This document shows, in pieces, positions 14,138-21,116 of a stretch of 23,715 bases of DNA. The DNA comes from Bacteroidales bacterium (GTDB taxonomy: Bacteria > Bacteroidota > Bacteroidia > Bacteroidales > Paludibacteraceae). Location: the NCBI GenBank assembly GCA_900766775.1, contig CAAFXN010000067.1:1-23715 (forward strand), in the 5' to 3' direction. How positions within the stretch are numbered: the first letter of the stretch is position 1; each line of letters begins with the position of its first letter. A program made the translations under genes and the position numbers. Below the pieces are notes generated by a model, which was given only the letters and a program-made list of their open reading frames with translations, was not told the origin of the DNA and searched no databases.

Positions 14138-15217
14138 TTAGGCTTCAATCAATCCGCCGCCGACAACTAATTCGTCCTTATAGATGACCAGCGACTGCCC
14201 GGGGGTGATGCCCCAAACGGGTTGCTCGAAATGCAGGCGTAGGGTAGGGTGTTCCGTCGTGAACTCCGATAGGTCTATGCGTGCGGGTACGGCGGGCGAC
14301 TTGTAGCGGATACGGGCGGAGACCGTAGGCGACTCCCGCAGCCATTCCACGTCTCGTATGTGGGCTTCCGAGGCGTGCACCTCGGCGGCGTAGAGGTCGT
14401 CGCGGCTGCCCAGCGTTACCTCGTTGCGCGCGGCGTCTATCTTCGTTACGAACTGTGGCGTGCCAAGGGCAATTCCCAGTCCCTTGCGCTGCCCGATGGT
14501 ATAGTTACAGAAACCAGTGTGATTACCTAACACCTCGCCCTCTGCGTTCACGAACTTACCCGCAGGCACCTGCACACCCTGCTCTGACAGGAACTGCCGA
14601 TAGTCGTTGTTCGGCACAAAGCAAATCTCCTGACTCTCCGTCTTCTTGCTCAGTTTCTCAAAACCGTGGTCAAAGGCTATCTGCCTCACCTCGGGCTTAG
14701 TCAGTCCGCCTAAGGGGAAGACCGTGCGCCGCAGGTTCTCCTCCGTCAACATCCAGAGGAAATAGGTTTGGTCTTTGCGGGTGTCCGCCGCGTTGCGCAG
14801 GTACCAATGCTTGCGGTGCTCGGCTATCTGCGCATAATGTCCCGTGGCAATAAGGTCGCAACCGTATTCATCCGCCGCCTTCACCAACTCGCCCCACTTG
14901 ATATGTGAGTTGCACAACACACAGGGGTTGGGCGTGCGCCCGTGGCTGTATTCCGAGATGAAGTTGGCTATCACATGCTCGCGGAAGGTGTCGCGGAAGT
15001 CGAGGATATGGTGCTCAAAGCCTAATGTTTGCGCCATGTGCTTCGCCTCCATGATGCTCTCCACCGAGCAGCAGCCTTTCTCCCGCGCGAGGCACGACTC
15101 CTTGATGCTGTCGAAGGTGCGGAAAGTTACGCCCACCAACTCATAGCCCTGCTCCAAGAGGAGCATGGCGGCTACCGTGGAGTCAATCCCACCCGACATT
15201 GCCATTAGGACTTTCAT
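14138..15217 (-). CDS. mnmA: tRNA-specific 2-thiouridylase MnmA
   Basis: MnmA adds sulfur to C2 of the wobble uridine in tRNA-Lys, -Glu and -Gln, using ATP and a persulfide relay. The 359-aa protein has the PP-loop SGGIDS (8-13), the catalytic pair C102 in NPCVLCN and C198 in ESQEICF, TGHYAQI (124-130), and a C-terminal beta-barrel. A cysteine-rich stretch near residues 42-50 (CLAREKGCCS) lies where the family varies. It is translated 9 bp after the SDR gene, so the two form an operon from the promoter at 16033-16064. The nearby tRNA-Glu has a CUC anticodon and therefore no U34 for this enzyme. Confidence 0.97.
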   Translation of the reverse strand: MKVLMAMSGGIDSTVAAMLLLEQGYELVGVTFRTFDSIKESCLAREKGCCSVESIMEAKHMAQTLGFEHHILDFRDTFREHVIANFISEYSHGRTPNPCVLCNSHIKWGELVKAADEYGCDLIATGHYAQIAEHRKHWYLRNAADTRKDQTYFLWMLTEENLRRTVFPLGGLTKPEVRQIAFDHGFEKLSKKTESQEICFVPNNDYRQFLSEQGVQVPAGKFVNAEGEVLGNHTGFCNYTIGQRKGLGIALGTPQFVTKIDAARNEVTLGSRDDLYAAEVHASEAHIRDVEWLRESPTVSARIRYKSPAVPARIDLSEFTTEHPTLRLHFEQPVWGITPGQSLVIYKDELVVGGGLIEA

Positions 15218-15226
15218 AATTGGCAG

Positions 15227-16000
15227 TTAGAACCATTTAAGTTTGCGGATAAGGCGAAGTACACACGTAGGTATGAGGGCAACGAAGAAAAGCAAGAGGT
15301 AGTTCCACACGCAGGGAACGGTTACCTTTGCGCGCCCGCGGAACATCGCGTTCACGCCTCGCTTCGCTAAGTATTGCGGAGTAACGATATAGCCTAATGC
15401 CCGTCCTATCTTCATTGCGTACGACTTGAGATTGTACAAGCCCGTCTGCACGGCGCCCGGGCTGACGTTGGTTACTATCACGCCCTTGTCGCGCAACTCC
15501 ACATGCACCGAGCGCGTGAAGTTCTGCAAGAACGCTTTGCTGGCGCCGTAGGTGCCCATGCGCTGCACCGCCACGCTCGCCGTGATGGAGCACATATTCA
15601 GTATATAGCCTTTCCCGCGCTCCACCATGTCGTGCCCGAAATAGTAGGTAAGCATGGCGGGCGTTATTATGTGCAGGTTGAGAATCAGGTAGTTAAAGCC
15701 CTCGGAGTCATCAAGGAAATCGCGGTCATGATACACGCCTGCGTTGTTAATCAGCACCTCCACTTGCAGGTCATGCTCCTTGCAGTAGGTATGCAACTCC
15801 TTTGCCGCCTCCTGCACGCCGAGGTTGCGCACTAACGAAACGACCTCCACGGGGAAATCCTTGCGCAGCAGTGCCGCTTTCTCGTGTATTGCCTCTTCGT
15901 TGCTGACTATCAGCAGGTTGTATCCTCTGCCCGCCATCACGCGGGCGTACTCATATCCGATGCCCGAACTTGCGCCGGTTACCAGTGCTACTTTCTCCAT
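15227..16000 (-). CDS. Short-chain dehydrogenase/reductase with C-terminal membrane segment
   Basis: This is a 257-aa classical SDR oxidoreductase using NAD(P)H. It has the nucleotide-binding TGASSGIG (8-15), NNAG (85-88), and catalytic S138, Y151 and K155 (YGASK). The sequence after the nucleotide-binding Gly motif (VSNEE at 32-36) does not clearly reveal the cofactor preference. The C-terminus carries a hydrophobic segment (NYLLLFFVALIPTCVLRLI) ending in a basic tail, so it is probably anchored to the inner membrane, as in SDRs acting on lipids or ketoacyl chains. Substrate is unknown. It is the first gene of a two-gene unit with mnmA, 9 bp apart, and lies behind a good promoter. Confidence 0.9.
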   Translation of the reverse strand: MEKVALVTGASSGIGYEYARVMAGRGYNLLIVSNEEAIHEKAALLRKDFPVEVVSLVRNLGVQEAAKELHTYCKEHDLQVEVLINNAGVYHDRDFLDDSEGFNYLILNLHIITPAMLTYYFGHDMVERGKGYILNMCSITASVAVQRMGTYGASKAFLQNFTRSVHVELRDKGVIVTNVSPGAVQTGLYNLKSYAMKIGRALGYIVTPQYLAKRGVNAMFRGRAKVTVPCVWNYLLLFFVALIPTCVLRLIRKLKWF

Positions 16001-16032
16001 ATTATATTAGGTGTGTGATATCAAAACGCCTG

Positions 16033-16064
16033 CAAAGGTACTCAAAATAATTCATATATGCAAA
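16033..16064 (-). promoter_or_regulatory. Bacteroides-type promoter of the SDR-mnmA operon
   Basis: On the minus strand, TTTG (16064-16061), 20 bp, then TACCTTTG (16040-16033). The leader to ATG 16000 is about 25 nt. Confidence 0.83.
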
Positions 16065-16110
16065 TAAAATGTGTTGCAGGTGTGAAAATGGGCGCAGATA
16101 CACAGCCTTC

Positions 16111-17118
16111 TTATAGAGGAACGCCGAAGAGCGTATAGAGCCTGTTGCCTCTCTCAATGAGCACTTGCCCGTTGCGAATGACTTTGCGTACGGAGGGTGT
16201 GTCTGCGGTGGAGGCGGGTAGGGAGGTACTTTCGCCGTTCAGTTCCGACAAATTGACTGCCGCGCCTTTCTTGTTGCCCCAGATATACTCTGCCAGTTCG
16301 GGGTAGTCGATGTAAGGATTGCGATTGTGCTGGAAGTCGCTGACGGCGTCCATACGTTTGGTCTCCTTCTCGCTCACGGGGTCTTGTCGGTGCCACGTGA
16401 TAAGCACCTCTATCTCCCAGTCGCGGAACTCCAAATAGGAATCGTTGCGCATGGCATACTTGCTGCCTACATCTTTGTTATCCAAACGCCATGTGAGTTC
16501 GTCGCCATAGCAGGTAGCCATGTAGAAGTAGGCGCGCGCGAAGTCGCCTTTGTACTCATCCTTCGGTTCGAACACCCAAAAGGTCTCGCCCTCGTAGGTG
16601 GCTCTTCCGACCTTCAAGGAACCTGTAACAGATTGGTCTTTCAGGTCTTTGGTCGGCACTCCGAGAGGATAGTTGCTGCGAGAGGAGTTGGCGGTAGAGT
16701 TGGACGGATTGAGGTGGTAGCAGTCTTTGTAGGCATCGTTCTTAGTGCCTCCCCACCACGATTTGGCAAAGGAGTGCTCGATGTTGCAACCGCTCACCAC
16801 AGCGCCTACGGAGGTGAACTTCTTCCAACTGTCGCAGTACATATCCATGCAGTAGCCTTCTTCGTCTTGGTCGGAGTAGTAGAACACGCCCCAAGTGCTT
16901 TCCGCGCCTTTGCCGTAGGAGATGGCAGTATGGGGGCGGATAATCTGACCTAAGGTGGATTTCAGCAGGCTGTCTTGCTTTCCGTCAATGGCATCGTAGT
17001 AGCCGACGGGCATCTCCTCGGCTTGTAATAGCAGGGGGATGAGGAGGAAGAAGATGGGAAGGAGGAGACCCTCCCGACCTCCCTTAAAGGGAGGAGTTGA
17101 AAATAGTATAGTTCGCAT
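16111..17118 (-). CDS. Secreted endonuclease I family nuclease
   Basis: This is a 335-aa endonuclease I (EndA/Vvn-like) nuclease that cuts DNA or RNA outside the cytoplasm. The active-site region CNIEHSFAKSWWG contains the catalytic His (H115), followed by CYHLNPSNSTANSSRSNYPLG and a C-terminal WHRQDPVSEKE ... QHNRNPYIDYPELAEYIWG block, all typical. The signal peptide is odd: MRTILFSTPPFKGGREG precedes the hydrophobic core LLLPIFFLLIPLLL, and PPFKGG is the translation of a dispersed palindrome (17079-17093). No other start codon lies between this ATG and M36, so the palindrome is inside the coding sequence. The last 25 residues (RNGQVLIERG, LYTLFG) resemble the tail of the S8 protease. It probably shares a transcript with the CoA-transferase gene upstream. 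Confidence 0.92.
   Translation of the reverse strand: MRTILFSTPPFKGGREGLLLPIFFLLIPLLLQAEEMPVGYYDAIDGKQDSLLKSTLGQIIRPHTAISYGKGAESTWGVFYYSDQDEEGYCMDMYCDSWKKFTSVGAVVSGCNIEHSFAKSWWGGTKNDAYKDCYHLNPSNSTANSSRSNYPLGVPTKDLKDQSVTGSLKVGRATYEGETFWVFEPKDEYKGDFARAYFYMATCYGDELTWRLDNKDVGSKYAMRNDSYLEFRDWEIEVLITWHRQDPVSEKETKRMDAVSDFQHNRNPYIDYPELAEYIWGNKKGAAVNLSELNGESTSLPASTADTPSVRKVIRNGQVLIERGNRLYTLFGVPL
17068..17096. repeat. GC-rich palindromic element, copy 2, inside the endonuclease signal peptide
   Basis: CTCCCTT-A-AAGGGAG (17079-17093) is preceded by ACCCTCCCGAC, as in copy 1 and partly copy 3. It is read in frame on the minus strand as TPPFKGGREG in the n-region of the endonuclease signal peptide. Confidence 0.85.
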
Positions 17119-17129
17119 AATAGTTGTTA

Positions 17130-17192
17130 GTAGTCAGAGTTGTCGGAGTATTCAGAGTTTTCTGAGTATTCTGAGTATTCTGACTACTCAGA
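17130..17192. repeat. 9-bp tandem repeat (GTATTCTGA family), seven units
   Basis: Seven degenerate 9-bp units run head to tail (17130, 17139, 17148, 17157, 17166, 17175, 17184); GTATTCTGA occurs twice exactly. It is a circular permutation of CTGAGTATT at 1640-1670. It lies upstream of the endonuclease gene, in a junction where I see no promoter. Confidence 0.9.
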
Positions 17193-17202
17193 GCAGTGGC
17201 AT

Positions 17203-17224
17203 GTTAATTGTTAATTGTTAATTG
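17203..17224. repeat. 7-bp tandem repeat GTTAATT, three units
   Basis: Three exact copies followed by G, directly downstream of the CoA-transferase stop codon. TAA on both strands falls in all six frames. It pairs with the 9-bp array next to it, just as a 7-bp and a 9-bp array are paired at 1578-1670. Confidence 0.9.
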
Positions 17225-17226
17225 CA

Positions 17227-18519
17227 CTATCTCAGTCTTAGGAATCCGATGCCGAAGCGGGCGACGGCGGCGCGCTCGAGGTCTTCGTGCACGGAGGGGT
17301 CGGCAATGCGGATGAGGGCTTTCGCGCGGTCGGCGAGCGGCAGGTTGCGCAGGAAAGCGATGCCATGCTCGGTTACGATATACTGCGCCTGGAAGCGGGT
17401 GGTAACTACGCCTGCGCCGGGGGCGAGGTGCGCCACAATCTTCGACTGCCCTTTGTTGGTCATACTCGGCAGTGCGATGAAGCACTTGCCGCCTTCCGAG
17501 AGGGCGGCGCCGTACATGAAGTCGTGTTGCCCGCCCACGCCGGAGATGATAGTCTCGCCGATGGAGTCGGCGCAAATCTGTCCCGTGAGGTCCACCTCTA
17601 TGGCAGAGTTGATAGCCATCGCGCGTGGGTTCTGTCGGATGATTTGCGGGTCGTTGGTCCACGCCACATCGCGGATGACGAAGTCGCGGTTGCCGTCGAT
17701 ATAGTCGTAGAGGTGCTTGGAGCCGAGGACGAGGCTTCCGACCGATTTCCCGGGGAGAATCTTCTTTTGGCTGTTGTCGATGATACCTTTTTCGATGAGC
17801 GGGAGCACGCCATCGGTGATGGCTTCGGTGTGCAAGCCGAGGTGTTGGTGGTTGCGTAGGGCGTTGATGACGGCGTTGGGTATGCCGCCTACGCCTATCT
17901 GCAAGGTGGCGCCGTCGGGGATTTCGTTGGCGATGAAGTTTCCTATCTTGGTGTCCACCTCCGAGGGAACGGGGGTCGGCACTTCCACCAACGGCTCATC
18001 GCCGCGGCAGAGGGCGGTTATCTTGCTCACGTGGATGACGGGGTCGCCGAAGGTGCGTGGCATATACTTATTCACCTGCGCAATGATGGTCTTGGCACAT
18101 TCCGCGCCGGAGAAGGCAATGTCGGCGGAGATACCGAAGGAGCAGTAGCCTTCTTCGTCGGGCTCGCTCACGTTGAGAAACGCTACATCCACGGGGACCA
18201 AACCGCTGCGGAAGAGCGACGGTACCTCGCCGAGGAAGCAAGGGATGGTGTCCGCCACGCCCTCTTTCATGGCGCGGCGCAGGTTGTTCGGCACAAAGAT
18301 ATTGAGGGCGCGGAAGGAGTCTATCAACTCGCGTTTGGCGTAGGGAGCGTCCTCGGGGTGCACGCCGAAACCGCTGATGATTTTCACATCGCGCAACTCG
18401 GAAGCACGAGCCGTGAGCGCACGCAGGAGCACCATAGGGATAGACGTGGAGCCCTGCACCACGATGGTATCGCCCGATTTAACCAGTTGTACGGCTTGCG
18501 CCGGAGTAAGGTACTTCAT
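17227..18519 (-). CDS. Acetyl-CoA hydrolase/transferase family CoA-transferase (4-hydroxybutyrate CoA-transferase-like)
   Basis: This 430-aa family I-type CoA-transferase moves CoA between carboxylates, for example acetyl-CoA and 4-hydroxybutyrate or butyrate. It shows GSTSIPMVLLRAL near the N-terminus, the glycine loop LQIGVGGIPNAV (about 207-218), the likely catalytic Glu in HTEAITDG (E232, close to Glu238 of the clostridial 4-hydroxybutyrate enzyme by length), GQHDFMYGA, and the C-terminal TEHGIAFLRNLPLADRAKAL. I start at ATG 18519 (MKYLTPAQAV); an ATG 48 nt upstream adds 16 unlike residues. A role in fermentation (butyrate, acetate or succinate-linked) is likely, but the acyl groups cannot be told. 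Upstream is an 11-bp repeat array and no recognisable promoter; downstream is the endonuclease. Confidence 0.9.
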   Translation of the reverse strand: MKYLTPAQAVQLVKSGDTIVVQGSTSIPMVLLRALTARASELRDVKIISGFGVHPEDAPYAKRELIDSFRALNIFVPNNLRRAMKEGVADTIPCFLGEVPSLFRSGLVPVDVAFLNVSEPDEEGYCSFGISADIAFSGAECAKTIIAQVNKYMPRTFGDPVIHVSKITALCRGDEPLVEVPTPVPSEVDTKIGNFIANEIPDGATLQIGVGGIPNAVINALRNHQHLGLHTEAITDGVLPLIEKGIIDNSQKKILPGKSVGSLVLGSKHLYDYIDGNRDFVIRDVAWTNDPQIIRQNPRAMAINSAIEVDLTGQICADSIGETIISGVGGQHDFMYGAALSEGGKCFIALPSMTNKGQSKIVAHLAPGAGVVTTRFQAQYIVTEHGIAFLRNLPLADRAKALIRIADPSVHEDLERAAVARFGIGFLRLR

Positions 18520-18560
18520 AACTATATTATGTTTAAGGTTTTGTATCGATAGAGATAGCG

Positions 18561-18626
18561 GAATCACCTACGAATCACCTACGAATCACCTAAGAATCAC
18601 CTAAGAATCACCTAAGAATCACCTAA
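18561..18626. repeat. 11-bp tandem repeat GAATCACCTAM, six units
   Basis: Two units of GAATCACCTAC and four of GAATCACCTAA are exactly adjacent. The array lies about 40 bp upstream of the CoA-transferase start. The rest of the gap 18520-18780 holds two small inverted repeats (GTCTC/GAGAC at 18642-18655, GCGGA/TCCGC at 18660-18670) and the tRNA terminator, but no clear promoter for the CoA-transferase. Confidence 0.95.
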
Positions 18627-18727
18627 GATTGTCAGCTTGCGGTCTCGGTGGAGACAAGTGCGGATTCCGCGGAGGAGTCGTTAGGGAGGTTTTGCCGATT
18701 CAAAAGGTTTTCTCCTCAGCGTCTGCG

Positions 18728-18774
18728 TAAAACAAAAAGGAACTGCCAAAATCCACAGACTTTGATAGTTCCTT
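18728..18774 (-). terminator. Intrinsic terminator of tRNA-Glu
   Basis: An 8-bp stem (AAGGAACT 18737-18744 with AGTTCCTT 18767-18774) is followed on the minus strand by a T-rich run, TTTTTGTTTTA. The loop is long (22 nt), so the hairpin may be only moderately strong. Confidence 0.72.
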
Positions 18775-18780
18775 CTCTTG

Positions 18781-18853
18781 TAGTGCTACCCGGACTCGAA
18801 CCGGGGTTTACGGCGTGAGAGGCCGTTGTCCTAGGCCACTAGACGATAGCACC
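18781..18853 (-). tRNA. tRNA-Glu (anticodon CUC)
   Basis: This 73-nt gene has a complete cloverleaf: acceptor GGTGCTA/TAGCACT with one G-U pair, a D-arm with TCTAGTGGCCTAGGA, anticodon stem ACGGC/GCCGT with loop CTCTCAC (anticodon CTC), a T-arm with GGTTCGAGTCC and discriminator A. The CCA end is not encoded. It has its own promoter about 30 bp upstream and a terminator downstream. Confidence 0.97.
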
Positions 18854-18885
18854 TTGGTAACTACTCTCTTTTTCGAAAGCGAGTG

Positions 18886-18917
18886 CAAAGGTACTGCTTT
18901 TTTTTGATATGACCAAA
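18886..18917 (-). promoter_or_regulatory. Bacteroides-type promoter of tRNA-Glu
   Basis: On the minus strand, TTTG (18917-18914), 20 bp, then TACCTTTG (18893-18886). Confidence 0.83.
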
Positions 18918-18983
18918 TAATTTCGCGAGAAAATGTTATTTTTTTGTATTTTTCTTTATTTTAGGCTGAAAATACCGGAAGAA

Positions 18984-19015
18984 TTTGCACATGTCAGAGG
19001 AAATTAGTAAATTTG
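18984..19015 (+). promoter_or_regulatory. Bacteroides-type promoter of nadE
   Basis: TTTG (18984-18987), 20 bp, then TAAATTTG (19008-19015). The leader to ATG 19081 is about 60 nt. It is divergent from the tRNA promoter but does not overlap it. Confidence 0.78.
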
Positions 19016-19080
19016 CGCGCTAAACGGGTTGGAAAATGGCTGTTGATGAATGAGTGTTGAATAATTAGTGAATCATCACG

Positions 19081-20997
19081 ATGAATACTACGGATTTTGG
19101 ATTTGTGCGTGTGGCGGCGGCAGTGCCTGCGTTGCATGTGGCGGACTGTCGGCAAAACGCACAGGAAGTGAAGCGGCAGATAGCCGAAGCCATCGAAGAG
19201 GGCGTGGAGGTGATATGCTTCCCCGAACTGACGCTCACGGGCTACACCTGCGCGGACTTGTTCTTCACGCAGCAGTTGCAGCAGGACGCGCTGGCGGCGC
19301 TGGAAGATGTGTGCGCCTACACGCGCGAGAAACCTATCGTTGTGCTGATAGGCGCACCGCTGCAGGTGGATAACAACCTGTTCAACTGCGCGTTCGTGAT
19401 GACCGACGGCGAGGTGTTGGGCGTAGTGCCGAAAATCAACCTGCCGAACACGGGCGAGTTCTACGAGAAGCGATGGTTCACCTCCGGCAGGGCGTGGCAA
19501 CGCAGCGCCGACGCGGAGACCATCGAACTATGGAGCGGCGATGTGCCGTTTGGCACCGACCTGCTCTTCACCACGCGCCACTACTGCTTCGGCATAGAGA
19601 TATGCGAAGACCTGTGGAGCCCGCTGCCGCCCTCTACGCAATTGGCGATACAGGGCGCGGAACTTATCTTCAACCTGTCGTCCAGCAACTGCCTCGTGGG
19701 CAAGAACGCCTACCGCCGCCAGATGATTATGCAGCAGTCCGCCCGCGTGCACTGCGGCTATGTCTATGCCTCCTCCGGCGTGGGCGAGAGCACGACCGAC
19801 GTGGTGTTCTCCGGCTCTACCTACATCGCCGAGGACGGGGCAATGCTCAGTGAGGGCGAGCGCTTCCAGCGCGTGTCGGACATGATTATTCAGGAGATAG
19901 ACATCGAGCGTCTGCGCACGGAGCGCCAGCGCAACACCAACTTCACGTCCGACAAGGTGGGGCATTACCGCAAGATTAACGTAGCGCCGATAGAGCGCGA
20001 GGAGGACTTCACCGAGCCCGTACACCGCACCTTCTCCATGACGCCGTTCCTGCCCGCGAAGGCGAACGAGGACGAGTACTGCATGGATGTGCTCGCGATA
20101 CAGACCAACGGACTGATGCGTCGCTGGCAGCATACGCATGCCGAGACGGTGGTGGTAGGTATCTCCGGCGGCTTAGACAGCACGCTTGCGCTCTTAGTAT
20201 GCGTGCAGGCAGCAGACCGCTTGGGCTACGACCACAGCCGCGTCATCGGTATCACCATGCCCGGCTTCGGCACCAGCGATCGCACCCACGATAACGCGCT
20301 TGCGCTGATGGACCAACTGGGCGTTACCACCTACGAGATACCCATCCGCGAGGTGGTTACTCAGCACCTGAACGACATAGGGCACGACATAGACAACCAC
20401 GACATCACCTACGAGAATGCGCAGGCACGCTCGCGCACGCTCATACTGATGGATATGGCGAACAAATACAACGGCATCGTGGTGGGTACGGGCGACCTGA
20501 GCGAGTTGGCACTCGGTTGGGCGACCTACTGCGGCGACCAGATGTCGATGTACGGCGTGAATGCCGGTATCCCTAAGACCCTTGTGCGCTATATGGTGCG
20601 CTATGCGGCAGAGAACCTCTTCGGCGAGGAGACGCGCCGCACGCTGATGGATATCATCGACACCCCCGTGTCGCCCGAACTGCTGCCGACCGACGAGCAA
20701 GGCAACATCGCGCAGATAACGGAGGACAAGGTGGGACCCTACGAGTTGCACGACTTCTTCATCTACTATTTCCTACACTACGGCTTCACGCGCGAGAAGA
20801 TAGCCTACATGGCGATACAGGCGTTTGCCGACGTGTACGACGAGGAAACTATCCGCAAGTGGCTGAACGTGTTCATGCAGCGTTTCTTCCGCCAGCAGTT
20901 CAAGCGCTCTTGCATGCCCGACGGACCGAAAGTGGTGGCAGTAAGCCTCTCGCCGCGCGGCGACTGGCGCATGCCCAGCGATGTGAATGAGATTTGA
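19081..20997 (+). CDS. nadE: Glutamine-dependent NAD+ synthetase
   Basis: The enzyme makes NAD+ from deamido-NAD+ (NaAD), ATP and glutamine in the cytoplasm. It has 638 aa in two domains. The N-terminal nitrilase-type glutaminase (about 1-290) has the triad E49 (FPELTLTGY), K118 (VPKINLPN) and C175 (GIEICEDLW). The C-terminal synthetase domain has the PP-loop SGGLDS (362-367), GTGDLSELALGW and the KVGPYELHDFF block. Length and domain order match the long, glutamine-dependent form. The start ATG follows a clear promoter. The GC-rich third codon positions create long antisense open frames here, which I take as shadows. murB follows 119 bp downstream, after overlapping hairpins and an 11-bp repeat. 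Confidence 0.97.
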   Translation: MNTTDFGFVRVAAAVPALHVADCRQNAQEVKRQIAEAIEEGVEVICFPELTLTGYTCADLFFTQQLQQDALAALEDVCAYTREKPIVVLIGAPLQVDNNLFNCAFVMTDGEVLGVVPKINLPNTGEFYEKRWFTSGRAWQRSADAETIELWSGDVPFGTDLLFTTRHYCFGIEICEDLWSPLPPSTQLAIQGAELIFNLSSSNCLVGKNAYRRQMIMQQSARVHCGYVYASSGVGESTTDVVFSGSTYIAEDGAMLSEGERFQRVSDMIIQEIDIERLRTERQRNTNFTSDKVGHYRKINVAPIEREEDFTEPVHRTFSMTPFLPAKANEDEYCMDVLAIQTNGLMRRWQHTHAETVVVGISGGLDSTLALLVCVQAADRLGYDHSRVIGITMPGFGTSDRTHDNALALMDQLGVTTYEIPIREVVTQHLNDIGHDIDNHDITYENAQARSRTLILMDMANKYNGIVVGTGDLSELALGWATYCGDQMSMYGVNAGIPKTLVRYMVRYAAENLFGEETRRTLMDIIDTPVSPELLPTDEQGNIAQITEDKVGPYELHDFFIYYFLHYGFTREKIAYMAIQAFADVYDEETIRKWLNVFMQRFFRQQFKRSCMPDGPKVVAVSLSPRGDWRMPSDVNEI

Positions 20998-21031
20998 CAT
21001 TTTGTCGATATATCGGCAAAATGCTTGCCGA
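20998..21031. other. Two overlapping, mutually exclusive stem-loops after nadE
   Basis: Hairpin A is a 26-nt inverted repeat starting right after the nadE stop (20998-21023, arms of 13 nt, one G-U pair). Hairpin B is TCGGCAA (21013-21019) with TTGCCGA (21025-21031) and a 5-nt loop. Both use bases 21013-21019, so only one can form at a time. No T-run follows either one. Confidence 0.75.
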
Positions 21032-21067
21032 AACGAAACCCCGTCTCCGCCGAGGCTTGTAGCAGAG

Positions 21068-21106
21068 GATAAGCCGACGATAAGCCGATGATAAGCGGAG
21101 GATAAG
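21068..21106. repeat. 11-bp tandem repeat GATAAGCCGAY, about 3.5 units, before murB
   Basis: GATAAGCCGAC, GATAAGCCGAT and GATAAGCGGAG are followed by GATAAG. The array ends about 10 bp before the murB ATG. Its TAA falls in all three plus-strand frames. Confidence 0.9.
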
Positions 21107-21116
21107 ATATAGCAAA

